From Bacteroidia bacterium (GTDB lineage: Bacteria > Bacteroidota > Bacteroidia > B-17B0 > Aurantibacillaceae), in assembly GCA_022841465.1 (NCBI GenBank), contig JALHRL010000004.1, positions 114,608 to 176,137 of the forward strand: 61,530 bases of DNA, read 5' to 3'. The position numbers were made by a program, and so were the translations under genes. Below, piece by piece: positions 25,118 through 34,260 of the stretch. The notes beneath the pieces were generated by a model. It made no database searches and was not told the origin of the DNA. It worked only from the letters and a program-made list of their open reading frames with translations. Position 1 is the stretch's first letter; each line of letters opens with the position of its first letter.

Positions 25118-25843
25118 ATGATTTTACGCTCAGAAAACCTGGTTAAAAAATATAAAAACAGAACCGTTGCAAATAACGTTAGTGTTCAGGTAGAGCAAGG
25201 TGAAATTGTAGGTTTACTTGGTCCTAATGGCGCAGGAAAAACAACTTCGTTTTATATGATTGTAGGAATGATTAAACCCAATAGCGGTAAAATTTTTCTG
25301 GATGATTTAGATATTACAAAAGAACCCATGTACCGAAGAGCGCAATTGGGTGTAGGTTACTTACCACAGGAGGCCTCGGTTTTTAGAAAATTAAGCATAG
25401 AAGATAATTTAAGAGCTGTGCTGGAAATGACAAAGCTTACCAAAAAAGAACAAGAAGCAAAAGTAGAAAGTTTATTAGATGAGTTTGCTTTGCATCATGT
25501 AAGAAAAAACCTGGGCGACCAATTAAGTGGTGGAGAAAGAAGAAGAACAGAAATTGCAAGAGCATTAGCAACCGACCCTAAATTTATTTTGTTAGATGAG
25601 CCTTTTGCGGGTGTTGACCCAATTGCTGTAGAGGATATACAAAATGTGGTTAGAAAATTAAAAGAAAAAAACATTGGGATATTAATTACCGACCATAACG
25701 TACACGAAACATTAAGCATAACAGATAGAGCCTATTTATTGTATTCAGGCAGTGTAATTAAAAGCGGAACTGCTGAAGATTTAGCAAATGATGAGCAGGT
25801 TCGTAAAGTTTATTTGGGTCAGAATTTTGAATTAAGAAAGTAA
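25118..25843 (+). CDS. lptB: LPS export ABC transporter ATP-binding protein LptB
   Basis: The cytoplasmic ATPase that powers LPS extraction by LptFGC. Walker [10 protein letters not shown] is at 35-43, with the Q-loop [13 protein letters not shown] (about 82-94), signature [15 protein letters not shown] (about 134-148), Walker [14 protein letters not shown] (about 156-168) and H-loop [10 protein letters not shown] (about 189-198). The motif set and 241-aa length are typical of LptB rather than other ABC ATPases. It shares one base with the rdgB start (TAATG), so the two are translationally coupled. Confidence 0.93.
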   Translation: MILRSENLVKKYKNRTVANNVSVQVEQGEIVGLLGPNGAGKTTSFYMIVGMIKPNSGKIFLDDLDITKEPMYRRAQLGVGYLPQEASVFRKLSIEDNLRAVLEMTKLTKKEQEAKVESLLDEFALHHVRKNLGDQLSGGERRRTEIARALATDPKFILLDEPFAGVDPIAVEDIQNVVRKLKEKNIGILITDHNVHETLSITDRAYLLYSGSVIKSGTAEDLANDEQVRKVYLGQNFELRK

Positions 25844-26442
25844 TGAATTTACTTTTCGCATCATCCAATAAAAATAAAATAAAAGAAATTCAGGCAATGA
25901 TGCCGCCAAACATTCATTTGATTGGTTTAAGCGATATTCATTTTTCAGAAGAAATTCCTGAAACCTCGCCCACCATAAAGGAAAATGCCATTCAAAAAGC
26001 AGCGTTTATTTATGATTACCTAAAAAACAATCCGGCATCTATGGATATTAACGGAGTTTTTGCTGATGATAGCGGTTTAGAAGTAGAAGCTTTAGGCGGA
26101 GCCCCCGGCGTTTACTCTGCCCGATTTGCCGGTGAACAAAAAAACGATGGGGCAAATAATAAAAAATTATTACAAGAACTAAAGAACACAACACATAGAA
26201 ACGCGCAATTTAAAACGGTTATTGCATTTATTAATGCAAAGGGCTTACAAACAATTGAAGGAATAATAAAAGGTACTATTGCTTATGAAGAAAGAGGCAA
26301 AAATGGTTTTGGCTACGACCCACTATTTATACCAACAGGCTATCGCTCTACTTTTGCCGAATTAGATTTTGGAATTAAAAATTCTATTTCACACCGTGCA
26401 AATGCCATAAAAAACTTACTTAATTTATTGCAACATCGCTAG
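25843..26442 (+). CDS. rdgB: XTP/dITP diphosphatase (Ham1/RdgB)
   Basis: Removes non-canonical purine nucleotides (ITP, dITP, XTP) from the pool. The N-terminal LFASSNKNKIKEI (3-15), the metal-binding FADDSGLEVEALGGAPGVYSARFAG segment (about 65-89) and FGYDPLFIPTGY (about 155-166), then SHRANAIKNL, are all family signatures. At 199 aa the length is normal. Its last 23 bases overlap the end of the convergent DUF2490 gene. Confidence 0.95.
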   Translation: MNLLFASSNKNKIKEIQAMMPPNIHLIGLSDIHFSEEIPETSPTIKENAIQKAAFIYDYLKNNPASMDINGVFADDSGLEVEALGGAPGVYSARFAGEQKNDGANNKKLLQELKNTTHRNAQFKTVIAFINAKGLQTIEGIIKGTIAYEERGKNGFGYDPLFIPTGYRSTFAELDFGIKNSISHRANAIKNLLNLLQHR

Positions 26443-27154
26443 TTTTTAGAATTGGTAAGGCGCCTCCTGACTTCTTATTAAAATCAATATTACACATCCA
26501 GGCTAATTGTAAATAATGATTAGATTTTGTGTTCACGTATTGATTTAAATAACCTATTTGAAAATTTAAGGCGGAACTAATTTGATAACCTACTGCACCA
26601 TATAAACGATTTCTATCAAAAACTTCTTTTTTAAAATTTAAAAACGTTTCGTTATATGCACTTATGTATATAGTTTTGTTTTGTATTTTATCTGAATTAA
26701 TAGGTAAATTAAAACGCAGCAGATACCTGAACCTATCCAAATAATTTACGGTATTTTCTTTAATCCATCGCTGTTCCAGTCTTAATCGATGCTCAAAAAA
26801 CAAAACTGATAACTTATGCCTCACAATTACTTGCTCCCAAATTCTGTTTTCATCGCATAATAAAGCATCACTTAAATGCTTATCCATTCCAAAATTTAAA
26901 ATTTTACCATACCCTGCGGCAAAATAAAGATTGTTTTTAGCCTGATATATTAACCCTACTCTTAACAATAATTGCTCTACATTCGGCTTAATTTCATAGC
27001 TTCTGTATTGAAACTCGTTGTGTAAATACCAATTTCCTTTCACTCTAAATTGTCCGAAATACATACCCCAATTACCCAAGGCAATATCTGATTGGGCATT
27101 GGCACCAAAGCAAAATACATGAGTTACTAATAAATAAAACACAATACGTTTCAT
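26420..27154 (-). CDS. DUF2490 outer-membrane-like protein
   Basis: A 244-aa exported protein with signal peptide (RIVFYLLVTHVFCFGANA). The body has alternating strands with many aromatic residues (GNWYLHNEFQYRSYEI, LLLRVGLIYQAKNNLYFAAGYG) and matches DUF2490, a small outer-membrane barrel family of Bacteroidota. Its function is unknown. It converges with rdgB with a 23-base overlap. Confidence 0.8.
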   Translation of the reverse strand: MKRIVFYLLVTHVFCFGANAQSDIALGNWGMYFGQFRVKGNWYLHNEFQYRSYEIKPNVEQLLLRVGLIYQAKNNLYFAAGYGKILNFGMDKHLSDALLCDENRIWEQVIVRHKLSVLFFEHRLRLEQRWIKENTVNYLDRFRYLLRFNLPINSDKIQNKTIYISAYNETFLNFKKEVFDRNRLYGAVGYQISSALNFQIGYLNQYVNTKSNHYLQLAWMCNIDFNKKSGGALPILKTSDVAIN

Positions 27155-27214
27155 TTTCGTACAATAAATAATGAATTACTTCCCTTTAGTAAATTAAAGT
27201 AAAATGGAGTTGAC

Positions 27215-27853
27215 TTACACTAAATGATAAACGCTATGTAAGTCTTTAGTACATGTAAAAGTTACTCCTAAATCTTTTATTATTCCTTCGCTAATATCGT
27301 ACACCCAACCATGAATATGTAATTCCTGATTATTACTCCAGGCCTTTTGTACAATAGACGTTTTTCCTAAATCATGAACTTGTTCTATTACATTTAATTC
27401 AACAAATCTTCTGGCACGTTCATTCTCATCTTTAATAGCATCTAATTCGTTATGATGATATCGATAAACATCTTTAATATGACGTAACCAATTATCTATT
27501 AATCCAAATTGCTTATTACCCATAGCTGCAATAACACCTCCGCAACCATAATGACCGCAAACAATAATGTGTTTAACCTTTAATACTTCAACCGCATAAG
27601 AAAGTACACTCAATAAATTCATATCACTATGTACTACCATGTTGGCAATATTACGATGCACAAACATTTCACCCGGCAAGGTTCCGGTAATTTCATTCGC
27701 AGGTACTCTGCTATCTGAACAACCTATCCATAAATACTCAGGTGATTGACCTAATGCCAATTTTTTAAAATAATCAGGGTCTTCATTTAATTTTGAACTA
27801 ACCCACTCTTTATTGTTTTTTAATAAGCGATTGTATGATTCTTCTATTTTCAT
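27215..27853 (-). CDS. can: Beta-class carbonic anhydrase
   Basis: Interconverts CO2 and bicarbonate. The zinc-binding residues lie in [10 protein letters not shown] (about 42-51, Cys with the Asp-Arg dyad) and CGHYGCGGV (about 99-107, His and Cys). At 212 aa it fits the family. It is 12 bases downstream of a SulP anion transporter, on the same strand, suggesting coupled bicarbonate uptake and hydration. Confidence 0.94.
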   Translation of the reverse strand: MKIEESYNRLLKNNKEWVSSKLNEDPDYFKKLALGQSPEYLWIGCSDSRVPANEITGTLPGEMFVHRNIANMVVHSDMNLLSVLSYAVEVLKVKHIIVCGHYGCGGVIAAMGNKQFGLIDNWLRHIKDVYRYHHNELDAIKDENERARRFVELNVIEQVHDLGKTSIVQKAWSNNQELHIHGWVYDISEGIIKDLGVTFTCTKDLHSVYHLV

Positions 27854-27865
27854 AATTTAAAATTT

Positions 27866-29254
27866 TTAATGATTTGATTTACTTGCTTTTTTAAAAAACA
27901 ATTTTGTTACCAGAAAATAAATAATTAAAGCCGATAATACTCCTGTTAAAAAATCTGTTAACGGAACCATAATTGCAGTATACAACATAATTGAGGTTTC
28001 AAACTTTCCTTCGGCTTTAATTTCCTTAATTTCAGAAGGCTTAATCATATTACTTGCTACCCATAACAAAATACCACCAATACAGGCCATTGGAACACTC
28101 TCTAAAAATGGTGCAACATAAAAAGCCAAAGCAATTTTAAGCACTCCTTTAAAATAACCTGCAAGAGGAGTTACAGCACCTGCTTTAATGCTTGTTGCTG
28201 TTCTTGCCAATGCACCGGTACATGGAAAGCCATTTACCAAAGGTGTAATAATTTGAACAAGGCCTTGACCAAAAAATTCTTTATCAGGATTAAAAAGCGT
28301 TCCTTTATTTTTAGCTAGTTTATCGGCCATAGATGAACACAAAATACTTTCAACACCTGATACAAAAACAATCGCGAATACATAATAAAATATATCCATA
28401 ACAACACTAAAGTTTACATGAGGCAATAACGGGCCAGTAAAAACAAAAAAATCGTTTGGTATACTTCCATACAAATCCTTTACCAAAATCAAACCTTTAT
28501 CGTTTAAAAGAGTTTGCGAAAGAAAAGTGGCAGTTGCAATGGCAATTAAAGGAGCCGGGATAAAAATAGAAACCTTTAGTAATAATCGAGTCATGAAGAA
28601 GGTTAACAAACCAATAAAAACCGACCAAAGATTAATTTTATCCAGATTACCAAAAGCCAAATAAATGTTATGAATTAATCCTCCTTTTAAATCTTCATCT
28701 TGGCCTAATATTTCATTAAAATCTTCAATACCTAATATATCTTCCAAATTAGTTAACGCTATTGCAAAGGCAATACCAACAGTAAAACCTACAATTATTG
28801 AGTTAGGTACAAGCTTGGCAAATTTACCCATACCCGCAATTCCCAGTATTATCAATACTATACCTGCAATTATAGATACCAATACCAAAAAACCGTGTGC
28901 TTGAGCAGCGTTACCTCCATTGGTTTCACCATACTTAAGCATTAAACTAGCTATTAGTGGAATAAACGCTGCTGTTGGCCCGTACACTTGATACTTAGAG
29001 CCCCCAAAGGTTCTTCCAACAATACAAGCTAATGCTCCGGCAATAATTCCTTGTTCGGGCCTCAAGCCCATAGCCATTGCAAAACCCATTGCCATAGGAA
29101 TGGCCGTGAGTGCAACAATTAAACCAGCACTTAAGTCGCGGTAAACAATAGATTTCCAGTTGTCTTTTTTTAAATCTTCAAATCTGCTATCAAAAAATGT
29201 GAAGAAAAGTTTTAATCTCCCTTTAACTCCTAAATTGGTTGTTTGTGTTTTCAT
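27866..29254 (-). CDS. SulP-family anion transporter without STAS domain
   Basis: A 462-aa inner-membrane transporter with about 12-14 helices. Family marks are RDLSAGLIVALTAIPMAMGFAMAMGLRPEQG-type sequence at about 45-75, GPTAAFIPLIASL near 115, and a late GFPCTGALARTATSIKAGA block near 343-361. It ends soon after the last helix, so the cytoplasmic STAS domain typical of many SulP proteins is absent. The adjacent carbonic anhydrase suggests bicarbonate as substrate; sulfate or another anion is possible. Confidence 0.9.
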   Translation of the reverse strand: MKTQTTNLGVKGRLKLFFTFFDSRFEDLKKDNWKSIVYRDLSAGLIVALTAIPMAMGFAMAMGLRPEQGIIAGALACIVGRTFGGSKYQVYGPTAAFIPLIASLMLKYGETNGGNAAQAHGFLVLVSIIAGIVLIILGIAGMGKFAKLVPNSIIVGFTVGIAFAIALTNLEDILGIEDFNEILGQDEDLKGGLIHNIYLAFGNLDKINLWSVFIGLLTFFMTRLLLKVSIFIPAPLIAIATATFLSQTLLNDKGLILVKDLYGSIPNDFFVFTGPLLPHVNFSVVMDIFYYVFAIVFVSGVESILCSSMADKLAKNKGTLFNPDKEFFGQGLVQIITPLVNGFPCTGALARTATSIKAGAVTPLAGYFKGVLKIALAFYVAPFLESVPMACIGGILLWVASNMIKPSEIKEIKAEGKFETSIMLYTAIMVPLTDFLTGVLSALIIYFLVTKLFFKKASKSNH

Positions 29255-29326
29255 GAAATTTAAATAATCAAAATAAAATGAGCGTAATGCTCAAACAATT
29301 TGCTCTAGTAAAAAACTTTTAAGTTT

Positions 29327-29638
29327 TTAACCCTTATTTAAATTAAATTCCGGAGGGGGGGTTACTTTAGCAGGATTGTACTGCAGTTTGTAAGAAAAAT
29401 ACTGTTTTTTAATAAAACTATTTAATGAAATGTATTTAAAATGCGGGTAATTTACGGTTTCAATAAATTCATCAAAACCATCTTTAGCATTTTTTTCTGT
29501 TTCATCTTCTTCTTCCGTTATATCATTATAATTTAATACAACTTCTTTTGTTAACGACTTACTTATGGAGGAAATGGTTAATGTAAGGTTAAAGTAAAAA
29601 AAACCAATTAAAACAACTATGATGATAATTCTATTCAC
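29327..29638 (-). CDS. Small membrane-anchored protein of unknown function
   Basis: A 103-aa product with a GTG start. The first 20 residues form a hydrophobic helix (IIIIVVLIGFFYFNLTLTI), either an uncleaved signal or a single membrane anchor. An acidic stretch (NDITEEEDETEKNAKDGFDEF) follows, then a C-terminal part rich in aromatic residues and proline. I do not recognise the family. It lies between rsmE and the SulP gene on the same strand. Confidence 0.6.
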   Translation of the reverse strand: MNRIIIIVVLIGFFYFNLTLTISSISKSLTKEVVLNYNDITEEEDETEKNAKDGFDEFIETVNYPHFKYISLNSFIKKQYFSYKLQYNPAKVTPPPEFNLNKG

Positions 29639-29692
29639 GAAGATTTACGAATTTACTAATAATTTAAGATTTATCCTTGAAATAAAACCAAT

Positions 29693-30385
29693 CTATGTTA
29701 AAATTGATACAGCCTGCACTGCGTATAAGCCAGCCGTCTCTGTTCTTAGTCTGTTTTTACCCAAATCTAATGAAACAAACAAACTTTTATTAGCTAATGC
29801 AACTTCTTCTTCCGTAAAATCGCCTTCGGGCCCAATTAAGACAAGAATATTTTTACCTGAAAAATCATAATTACTTAATGATTTCTTTTCTCCATGAAAA
29901 CAATGTGCTATCAACTTTAAATCGGCTGTGCATTTAACAATGTTTTTAAAGTCGGTTAATTCATTTATTTTGGGAATATAAGCTTGTTTACTTTGTTTAA
30001 CAGCACTTTCAACTATACTTCTTACTCGTTCAGTTTTTACAACAGTACGCTCGCTATTTTTACATTTAATAAACGAAATTTCATCTATTCCTATTTCAAC
30101 AGCTTTCTCTATCAACCATTCTATTCTATCCATTTGTTTAGTGGGCGCTATGGCAAGATGAAGATAATAATTTCGTTTTTCTTGTATAATTGGCGCCCCA
30201 ACAATTTCAGCAGTGCATTTTTTTTCTGACACAAAATTTAGAACTCCTTTGTAAAAATTACCCTTACCATCAATTAAATTTACCTCGTCATTCACTCTAT
30301 AACGAAGCACCTTAAAACAATGGCGACTTTCCTCTGCATTTAATGTAGCTAAACCGTTATTTATTTCGGCAATAAAAATTTGCAT
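29693..30385 (-). CDS. rsmE: 16S rRNA (uracil-1498-N3)-methyltransferase RsmE
   Basis: A SPOUT methyltransferase that modifies U1498 of 16S rRNA. The N-terminal PUA-like part includes ESRHCFKVLRYRVNDEVNLIDGKG (about 19-42). The knotted SAM-binding region includes VLIGPEGDFTEEE (about 184-196) and the C-terminal LGKNRLRTETAGL (about 209-221). At 230 aa the length is normal. It diverges from acpH with only 26 bases between the starts. Confidence 0.94.
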   Translation of the reverse strand: MQIFIAEINNGLATLNAEESRHCFKVLRYRVNDEVNLIDGKGNFYKGVLNFVSEKKCTAEIVGAPIIQEKRNYYLHLAIAPTKQMDRIEWLIEKAVEIGIDEISFIKCKNSERTVVKTERVRSIVESAVKQSKQAYIPKINELTDFKNIVKCTADLKLIAHCFHGEKKSLSNYDFSGKNILVLIGPEGDFTEEEVALANKSLFVSLDLGKNRLRTETAGLYAVQAVSILT

Positions 30386-30411
30386 CCTATAAATTTATTA
30401 ATTTAGCACAT

Positions 30412-30984
30412 ATGAATTACCTGGCTCATGCATATTTTTCTAACAATGATGATCACTTATTAATTGGGAATTTTATTGCCGACCATATTAGAGGTAACAA
30501 TTTGAGCAGTTACAATACAGGTATAATAAAAGGAATTGAGCTACACCGGGCAATTGACACTTTTACAGATAATCATCCTGCCTTTAAAGCGAGTAAAAGA
30601 TTATTTTATTCAGGCTTTGAGAAACATAGCGGTATTTTAATTGATATTTACCTCGATCATTATTTAGCAAATAACTTTACTCATTTTTCTAACATTAATT
30701 TAACTGAATTTACTAAAAGTACTTATACTGTATATGAAAATAACAGATCTGTTTTACCGGAAAGCAGCAATATGTTTTTAGATTATGTAATTAAAAATAA
30801 TATTTACCAAGCTTATGCACAAATAGAGGGAATTGAAAAAGTGTTATATCATTTATCGCATAGAATTAAACACAATACTTGGTTAAACAAATCAGTAAAC
30901 TTATTTATAGAAAATAAACCTGAACTGGAAAGTAACTTTGAGCTTATATTTAACGACGCCAGAAAAAAATTTTTAAATAAATAA
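30412..30984 (+). CDS. ACP phosphodiesterase (AcpH/DUF479 family)
   Basis: A 190-aa HD-like hydrolase that may remove the 4'-phosphopantetheine arm from acyl carrier protein. It begins MNYLAHAYFS, then GNFIADHIRGN (about 21-31) and KGIELHRAIDTFTDNHP (about 40-56), with FSGFEKHSGILIDIYLDHYLA-type sequence following. These His/Asp-rich segments are the family signature. The gene ends in a terminator shared with the convergent TonB-plug gene. Confidence 0.85.
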   Translation: MNYLAHAYFSNNDDHLLIGNFIADHIRGNNLSSYNTGIIKGIELHRAIDTFTDNHPAFKASKRLFYSGFEKHSGILIDIYLDHYLANNFTHFSNINLTEFTKSTYTVYENNRSVLPESSNMFLDYVIKNNIYQAYAQIEGIEKVLYHLSHRIKHNTWLNKSVNLFIENKPELESNFELIFNDARKKFLNK

Positions 30985-31010
30985 AACGCCGGAACTTAAC
31001 CCGGCGTTTT
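30983..31010. terminator. Bidirectional terminator between acpH and the plug gene
   Basis: AAAACGCCGG (30983-30992) pairs with CCGGCGTTTT (31001-31010) across an 8-base loop. It has A and T tracts on both sides, so it can end transcription from either direction. Confidence 0.85.
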
Positions 31011-31013
31011 AGT

Positions 31014-31832
31014 TTAATTATAAATTATACCGCTTGCCTTTTCCAGTGCTTCTTCTTCTGCAAGCTTTTTTGCCTCTCTTTTTTCTTTAGCTCTTGCTTC
31101 CCTAATTCTTTTCTCTCTTATTCCCGAAAAATAACTTTTAGTAGTTAAAATTACCACCCCGCTAGTTACATCGCCATACATTGCCGGAACACCTCCGCTA
31201 AACACGGTAAGATTTTCTATAGCTAAGCCGGGCACAACACTCATATCCATTACCCTAATCCCATCTACATAAAATCCATTTGCATCACTTCTTGAACCTC
31301 TGAAATGCAACTCACCGTCTTTACCAACCACCACATCTGAAACCATTGCCGGTATTGCTGTCATTAAATTACCTCGTTCAAAGGAAGCAGATTGCAATAA
31401 ATCCTTCCCATCAATACTTGCCATGCTGTACATACTGGAATTACAACCCGATTGAGAATAATCCTCTTCATGAACATAGGTAACCGTAACAGTTTCCAAT
31501 GTATTCAACTCAAGTTTAATGTTCAGGTAGGTTGGTTGATTAGGGTTCACCTTTACACCATTTATTTGTTTGGTTTGGTGACCCGATTCAAACACAATTA
31601 CATCATAATTACCGGGTGCTAGTGGTTTGTACTTATAATCGCCATTTTCATCTGTTTGCACACCTCCAATTAGTTCTTTTTCGCGTGTAATTTTTACGGT
31701 AGCAAAAGGAACCGTTTGTTTCTCATTGTTTTTAATGGTTCCTCGTATTTCACCGTACCCATCTTGAGAAAGGCCCACCATTACCGGCATCATCGCCAAT
31801 AGTAACAGTCGAATTATTTTAATTGTTTTCAT
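31014..31832 (-). CDS. TonB-receptor plug-like protein with carboxypeptidase-regulatory domain and no barrel
   Basis: A 272-aa exported protein. After a signal peptide (about 1-23) there is a CarboxypepD_reg-like domain (EIRGTIKNNEKQTVPFATVKI, then TDENGDYKYKPLAPGNYDVIV, about 28-110). A TonB-dependent receptor plug follows, with LHFRGSRSDANGFYVDGIRV near 177-196, then IENLTVFSGGVPAMYGDVTSGVVILTTK-type sequence. The usual barrel of several hundred residues is missing; instead a charged, basic helical tail (SGIREKRIREARAKEKREAKKL) ends the protein. The stop is backed by a terminator, so truncation within this window is not due to a late frameshift. It faces the ECF sigma factor gene across a 140-base gap. 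Confidence 0.8.
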   Translation of the reverse strand: MKTIKIIRLLLLAMMPVMVGLSQDGYGEIRGTIKNNEKQTVPFATVKITREKELIGGVQTDENGDYKYKPLAPGNYDVIVFESGHQTKQINGVKVNPNQPTYLNIKLELNTLETVTVTYVHEEDYSQSGCNSSMYSMASIDGKDLLQSASFERGNLMTAIPAMVSDVVVGKDGELHFRGSRSDANGFYVDGIRVMDMSVVPGLAIENLTVFSGGVPAMYGDVTSGVVILTTKSYFSGIREKRIREARAKEKREAKKLAEEEALEKASGIIYN

Positions 31833-31972
31833 AATTTAAATTTTAATTGGTTAAGTATTAATTAAAGCGCTTTGATGAATAGACGTATAAGAAAACTTTT
31901 TCCATAAAATCATCACAAAATATTCTTTTATGGAATTTATTAAATCCAACGTCTTATATTTAAGGTTGATTT

Positions 31973-32560
31973 ATGTGGCTTTTTAAAAAGAAAACATATT
32001 TAAGCGATGAGGAACTGGTAAAGGCTTATAAAGAAACCGGTAATAATAAAGCCTTTGGCGAATTGTTTGAAAAACATGTGAAGGTAGTATATGGCGCCTG
32101 TTTGTTTTACTTTAAAAATAAAAGTGAAGCGCAAGATGTTACCATGCAAATTTTTGAAAAACTAATGGCTGAGTTAAGAAAAAAGGAAATAAACTATTTT
32201 AAAGGCTGGTTAAGTTTTGTGGTAAGAAATCATTGCATTACTATACTGCGCCAAAACAAAAGAAGTGTTCCGTTTGATGAAAAATACATGGAATTTGAAC
32301 ACCAACTACCGGAAGAAAAATTAGAAAACCAAATAAACAACATTAAGGAAGAAGAAGTACTTGAAAATTTACCAAAATTTTTAAACCAATTAAAAGAAAA
32401 GCAAAAAACTTGTTTAACACAGTTTTTTATTGAAAACAAAAGCTATCAGGAAATTTCAGATAAAACAGGTTATTCTGTTAACGAAGTAAAAAGTTATTTA
32501 CAAAACGGAAAAAGAAATTTAAAGCAATTAATACTTGATTTTAAAAATGAAAACAAATAA
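31973..32560 (+). CDS. ECF-type RNA polymerase sigma factor
   Basis: A 195-aa sigma-70 family protein. Region 2 spans about 18-85 (AFGELFEKHVKVVYGACLFY, then SEAQDVTMQIFEKLM and FKGWLSFVVRNHCITILR). Region 4 is near 135-185 (LKEKQKTCLTQFFIENKSYQEISDKTGYSVNEVKSYLQNGKRNLK in type), an HTH that reads the -35 box. The downstream membrane protein overlaps its end by 14 bases and is a plausible regulator, though it has no clear anti-sigma domain. It diverges from the plug-only protein. Confidence 0.88.
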   Translation: MWLFKKKTYLSDEELVKAYKETGNNKAFGELFEKHVKVVYGACLFYFKNKSEAQDVTMQIFEKLMAELRKKEINYFKGWLSFVVRNHCITILRQNKRSVPFDEKYMEFEHQLPEEKLENQINNIKEEEVLENLPKFLNQLKEKQKTCLTQFFIENKSYQEISDKTGYSVNEVKSYLQNGKRNLKQLILDFKNENK

Positions 32561-33518
32561 AAACATACCGGATGATTTAAATTATCTCTCTGAATTGGGT
32601 TACGAGCAATTTCCTAATGCAGAAACCGATTTAAAACAACTGAAAAAAAGATTTTCAGAAAAAAAAGGCATTCCAGTTTCCGGTACTTTTATTTCGTTAA
32701 CAATAGGTTTATTTTTAGGTTTAACCTTAATGTTTAGTATTTTAAATAAACCAAATTTAGGAACACCCCTAACAGAAACATTTAATTTAATAACCGAAAA
32801 TAGTATAGTTAAAGCTGACACCATTCAATTGGATACGGTGACCGTAAACAAAACAGCTTCTAATAAAATAACTTATGAAAAATACGAAGAACATAATATA
32901 AACACTCACGAAACCAATGTAATTATGGGTGAAACGTTGGAAAAAGTAAACGCTACCCATATTTTAAGCTCAAACACCAATCAAGATAAACTTAGGTTTT
33001 CTGAAAATGCTCCTGTCATTTTTTTACACGACTTAAAAGTGGCTAACTATCATTTGTATTATTTTAAGGGGCAAAGTTTGGTTAACATTCAACGCAACGT
33101 TGAGGCTGCATATCAAAATGCAGGCGAAAAAAGTAGCAATGTTACAAGTTCAAATAAAATGTATTATTTACACAATGCCATTAATGATTTAATGTTAAAT
33201 TTTAAGAAGCAAAAATTTCAGAATTGCTTAACCTTAATTGAAACCATTAAAAAATACAATGCAGATGACGTTAACTGCCTTTTTTATGAAAGCATGTGTT
33301 ATTACCAATTAAAAAACTACAAAAAAGCTATGGAACAGTTTAATAGTGTTAGAACACATAATGTTAATATTTTTAAAGAAGAGGCCGATTATTATTATGC
33401 TCTTTGTTGCATTAAAACCAATGCCATAAAAGAAGCAAAAGAAATTTTAAATGAAATTGTAATTAACGAAGGTTTTTATGCATCTAGAGCTAAAGAACAG
33501 CTTTTAGTGCTAAAATAA
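32547..33518 (+). CDS. Single-pass membrane protein with TPR-like C-terminus, partner of the sigma factor
   Basis: About 323 aa from the ATG at 32547, which overlaps the sigma gene by 14 bases; a TTG four codons earlier is the alternative. The N-terminal 45 residues are cytoplasmic, then one membrane helix (about 47-68, GTFISLTIGLFLGLTLMFSIL). The extracytoplasmic part ends with helical repeats resembling TPRs (CLTLIETIKKYNADDVNCLFYESMCYYQLKNYKKAMEQF in type). The topology fits a membrane regulator of an ECF sigma factor, but I see no ZAS or FecR motif. A role as anti-sigma is inference from position. Confidence 0.7.
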   Translation: MKTNKNIPDDLNYLSELGYEQFPNAETDLKQLKKRFSEKKGIPVSGTFISLTIGLFLGLTLMFSILNKPNLGTPLTETFNLITENSIVKADTIQLDTVTVNKTASNKITYEKYEEHNINTHETNVIMGETLEKVNATHILSSNTNQDKLRFSENAPVIFLHDLKVANYHLYYFKGQSLVNIQRNVEAAYQNAGEKSSNVTSSNKMYYLHNAINDLMLNFKKQKFQNCLTLIETIKKYNADDVNCLFYESMCYYQLKNYKKAMEQFNSVRTHNVNIFKEEADYYYALCCIKTNAIKEAKEILNEIVINEGFYASRAKEQLLVLK

Positions 33519-33524
33519 TTTTTG

Positions 33525-33532
33525 TACCTTTG
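33525..33532 (+). promoter_or_regulatory. -7 box before the 33541 gene
   Basis: TACCTTTG, an exact TAnnTTTG match, ends 8 bases before the ATG at 33541. No good -33 element is seen. Confidence 0.45.
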
Positions 33533-33540
33533 TTTTTTCT

Positions 33541-34260
33541 ATGAACAAGTTAAAACTTTATTGGCTTACTTTTATTTTCTTTTTCATTTGCCTTCAATTT
33601 AAAGGGCAAAGTCTTTATTACAAATCCTTAAACGATTCTATTCTTAATACTTTTAATAAAGATACGTGTAGAGTTGTAATTAACGAAAATGATGAGCTTT
33701 ATAAGTATAAAAACTATTTTAATTATGTTTTGTGTCTTTATCCAAAAATTACATACAAACGACTTTACATTTCATCAAAAAAATCTAATAAAATAAGTCA
33801 TTTAAAGACCAAATTGCTTTCAATAATTTCCACGCCAGAAGATAGAAATTACTTTATATATTTCAGTAAAAAAGCAGAATCGACTTTAGATACCGTAAGT
33901 TTTTTTAATTTAACAACCGATTCAAAAATTGCCTTAATCAGTAAACAAATAAGCATGGTTGAAGTGTGTGGCAACAGTGGTTTTTTTGATATGATTGGTT
34001 TGTATTTTAAAAAGCGCTCTATTAAACGTTCTAAAGATTTAAATAAAGACATTAATTTAAAATCTATTGAAGCAGGTTTAGGTTACCAACTATTAGATTA
34101 CACCTTAGAGGTAAAAGAAAAATTAGATTTTGAAAACTGGGCCGATAAAAAATTGCATAAAAAATATTACTTAAAAAACACCTACCATTTGATGGAATAC
34201 GATGCCATTAAAACCTACATGTACGATTACCCTGTATACCTGCAGAATAATTACAAATAA
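33541..34260 (+). CDS. Exported protein of unknown function
   Basis: A 239-aa protein with a signal peptide (LYWLTFIFFFICLQFKGQS, about 5-23). The mature part is mixed, with many Lys, Tyr and Ser residues and no motif that I recognise. It ends exactly before the convergent POT transporter stop. Its own -7 box suggests separate transcription from the sigma pair, although the three genes are on one strand and close together. Confidence 0.65.
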   Translation: MNKLKLYWLTFIFFFICLQFKGQSLYYKSLNDSILNTFNKDTCRVVINENDELYKYKNYFNYVLCLYPKITYKRLYISSKKSNKISHLKTKLLSIISTPEDRNYFIYFSKKAESTLDTVSFFNLTTDSKIALISKQISMVEVCGNSGFFDMIGLYFKKRSIKRSKDLNKDINLKSIEAGLGYQLLDYTLEVKEKLDFENWADKKLHKKYYLKNTYHLMEYDAIKTYMYDYPVYLQNNYK

